From contig CAYYOS010000062.1 of the NCBI GenBank assembly GCA_964473355.1, forward strand, positions 1-14,083: a stretch of DNA of 14,083 nucleotides, in the 5' to 3' direction. A program made the translations under genes and the position numbers. Below are positions 12,819-14,083 of this stretch, one piece after another (position 1 is the stretch's first letter; every line of letters starts with the position of its first letter). The stretch is from CAYYOS01 sp964473355 (GTDB taxonomy: Bacteria; Pseudomonadota; Gammaproteobacteria; Burkholderiales; REEB80). Under the pieces are notes generated by a model, which was not told where the DNA came from, searched no databases, and worked only from the letters and a program-made list of their open reading frames with translations.

Positions 12819-13253
12819 ATGCCATTACCTACTCAGCAACCTCTCGAATACGGTGTACCCATTTCTTTGGATTTAGCCAAGCGCGTCATGGCGGCGGCCG
12901 AGACGGAGGCACTGGCCAACCATTGGCCGGTTGTCATCGCCATTGTGGATAGCGGTGGGCATCTCGTTATGCTGCACAAATTAGATAACACGCAACTCGG
13001 CAGTCTGACCATCGCACGTTTAAAAGCAGAAACAGCATTGAATTTTAAGCGCCCGACTAAAACTTTCGAGGAAACCCTGGCGGGCGGTGGGGCAGGGTTG
13101 AAAGTATTATCCATGCCTGGGGTCACGCCGTTAGAAGGCGGCATTCTACTTATACAAGCAGGAAAAATTATAGGCGCAATTGGGGTTTCCGGGGTACGTT
13201 CGCCCGAGGATGCGCAAGTTGCTAGCGCGGGCGCAGTTGCCCTTAATGATTGA
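12819..13253 (+). CDS. GlcG/HbpS-family protein (heme-binding-like domain)
   Basis: A 144-residue single-domain protein of the GlcG/HbpS family. Members include the heme-sensing HbpS of actinobacteria, PduO C-terminal domains and GlcG of glycolate operons; most have no known biochemical role. The pattern is clear: ISLDLAKRVMAAAETEALAN (16-35), VVIAIVDSGGHLVMLHKLDN (38-57), a middle block with KAETALNFKRPT and GVTPLEGGILLI, and the end GAIGVSGVRSPEDAQVASAG. No signal peptide is seen, so it is likely cytoplasmic, unlike secreted HbpS. AAGGA lies about 7 bases before ATG 12819. The gene is 135 bases after the TSUP gene and 142 before the ABC binding protein, possibly each with its own promoter. 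Confidence 0.85.
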   Translation: MPLPTQQPLEYGVPISLDLAKRVMAAAETEALANHWPVVIAIVDSGGHLVMLHKLDNTQLGSLTIARLKAETALNFKRPTKTFEETLAGGGAGLKVLSMPGVTPLEGGILLIQAGKIIGAIGVSGVRSPEDAQVASAGAVALND

Positions 13254-13315
13254 ATCGGTTAAAGGGTAACCAAACACCGTGGCGCGACACACTACGGGGT
13301 GATACCAGTTAGTTC

Positions 13316-13344
13316 TTGAGCTACCACGCAAGTTACGTTATAAA
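13316..13344 (+). promoter_or_regulatory. Candidate sigma-70 promoter of the ABC binding-protein gene
   Basis: TTGAGC (13316-13321), a 17-base spacer and TATAAA (13339-13344). The spacing is ideal and the gene start is 51 bases downstream. A five-base hairpin AGCTT/AAGCT with a GAGC loop (13352-13365) lies just after the expected start and could be a binding site or stabilise the leader. Ribosome site GGAG is at 13384-13387. Confidence 0.5.
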
Positions 13345-13395
13345 GAGTAATAGCTTGAGCAAGCTTCTTTCTACTCACTTCCTGGAGTAAACCAC

Positions 13396-14083
13396 ATGAG
13401 ACTACTAAAAGTTTTTCTTAGCGTGTTTATCGCAACGCTTGGCCTTAGCGCTTATGCCGCACCGGATGTGGTGAGGCTGGGAAATTTAAAGTTTGCCCAC
13501 TACGGTGCCGTCTCTTACATGAAAGAGATAGCCCCGAAATACAACTTAAAGATTGAAGAGAATATGTTTGCCAAGGGGCTGGATATTTTGCCGGCAATTG
13601 TCGCCGGTGAAATTGATGTTGCGGCGAGTGCGCTGGATGCGGCAGTAGCAGGGCGCGCGGCTGGTGTTCCGGTATTTGTGGTCGCTGGGTTTGCAAAGGG
13701 CGGCGCGCGCATCGTTGTTCGGCCCGATCTCAACATCAAGTCAGTCGCGGATCTTAAAGGCAAGAAAGTTGGTGTGGCGCGGGGCGGAGCGCAAGAATTA
13801 CTGTTAGCCGCAGAACTTGCTAAGCATAACTTGACTTGGTCCGATCAGCCCGGCAAAGACGTGCAGATTTTTTTCATGGCTTTTGCCGATCTAAATCAGG
13901 CTTTGATGCAAAAAAATATTGATGCCATGTGTCAGTCCGAGCCACAATCCTCTCAAGCCATAAACCGCGGTTTTGGTGTGGAGCTCATCAAGCCATACGA
14001 CACGCCCTTGGGCGAGCCCGTGCGCGCCTTGGTCATGACCGAGAAAATGTACAACACTAAACGCGATGTCGCGGAGCGTTTTA
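13396..14083 (+). CDS. NitT/TauT-type ABC transporter substrate-binding protein (3' end outside window)
   Basis: The frame is open from ATG 13396 to the right edge, 229 complete codons. A signal peptide is clear: MRLLKVFLSVFIATLGLSAY then AA, cleavage near residue 21-22, so the mature protein is periplasmic. The lobe pattern is that of SsuA/TauA/NMT1-like binding proteins: VRLGNLKFAHYGAVSYMKEI, LDILPAIVAGEIDVAASALD, AGVPVFVVAG, IVVRPDLNIKSVADLKGKKV and GVARGGAQELLLAAELAKHN. These bind nitrate, sulfonates, taurine, pyrimidine precursors or riboflavin-type ligands for uptake with an ATPase and permease that should lie beyond the window. Ribosome site GGAG is 8 bases upstream. The TSUP gene nearby makes an organosulfur ligand plausible, but this is inference. 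Confidence 0.88.
   Translation, partial: MRLLKVFLSVFIATLGLSAYAAPDVVRLGNLKFAHYGAVSYMKEIAPKYNLKIEENMFAKGLDILPAIVAGEIDVAASALDAAVAGRAAGVPVFVVAGFAKGGARIVVRPDLNIKSVADLKGKKVGVARGGAQELLLAAELAKHNLTWSDQPGKDVQIFFMAFADLNQALMQKNIDAMCQSEPQSSQAINRGFGVELIKPYDTPLGEPVRALVMTEKMYNTKRDVAERF

Noticed and set aside
1..14083. CRISPR array, insertion sequence or prophage genes
   Set aside because: No regularly spaced repeats, no transposase or phage structural or integrase genes are found on either strand.

Overview
The window looks like a chromosomal segment of a gammaproteobacterium. The left half carries the ftsK-lolA-rarA-serS order common in that class, with a LolA lipoprotein carrier and a serS-linked tRNA-Ser. 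I cannot assign a genus. Nothing in the sequence shows a plasmid, prophage or insertion sequence, and no integrase or transposase is visible.

Left part (1-6357): the C-terminal part of ftsK (entering from the left edge), lolA and rarA form a tight same-strand block. Between rarA and serS sits a Phd/VapC-type toxin-antitoxin pair, followed by about 350 bases of non-coding DNA with a REP-like palindrome. After serS comes a DUF433/DUF5615 toxin-antitoxin pair that appears broken. One base at their overlapping stop/start (5664) can explain both an over-long antitoxin and a toxin with a stop at codon 2. A 68-residue small protein and tRNA-Ser(CGA) follow.

Middle part (6358-8018): two consecutive HigB/HigA-type modules. 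The first is intact and has a near-leaderless promoter with an inverted repeat. In the second the antitoxin is intact, but the toxin has lost about 28 N-terminal residues. In total, four toxin-antitoxin loci lie between rarA and position 7812.

Right-centre (8019-11825, minus strand): a putative signalling operon made of a 56-residue leader ORF with a near-perfect Shine-Dalgarno, a double-domain KaiC-like ATPase starting at a weak TTG inside the end of that leader, and a pseudo-receiver/PAS/GGDEF/EAL protein whose start overlaps the kaiC stop. There is no kaiA or kaiB in view. The arrangement suggests a KaiC-type ATPase controlling cyclic-di-GMP turnover. It is the most interesting intact system here.

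Right end (11949-14083, plus strand): a TSUP/TauE-type membrane permease, a GlcG/HbpS-family small protein, and the 5' part of a NitT/TauT-type ABC transporter substrate-binding protein running off the right edge. The grouping hints at transport of an organosulfur or similar anion, but the substrate cannot be read from the sequence.
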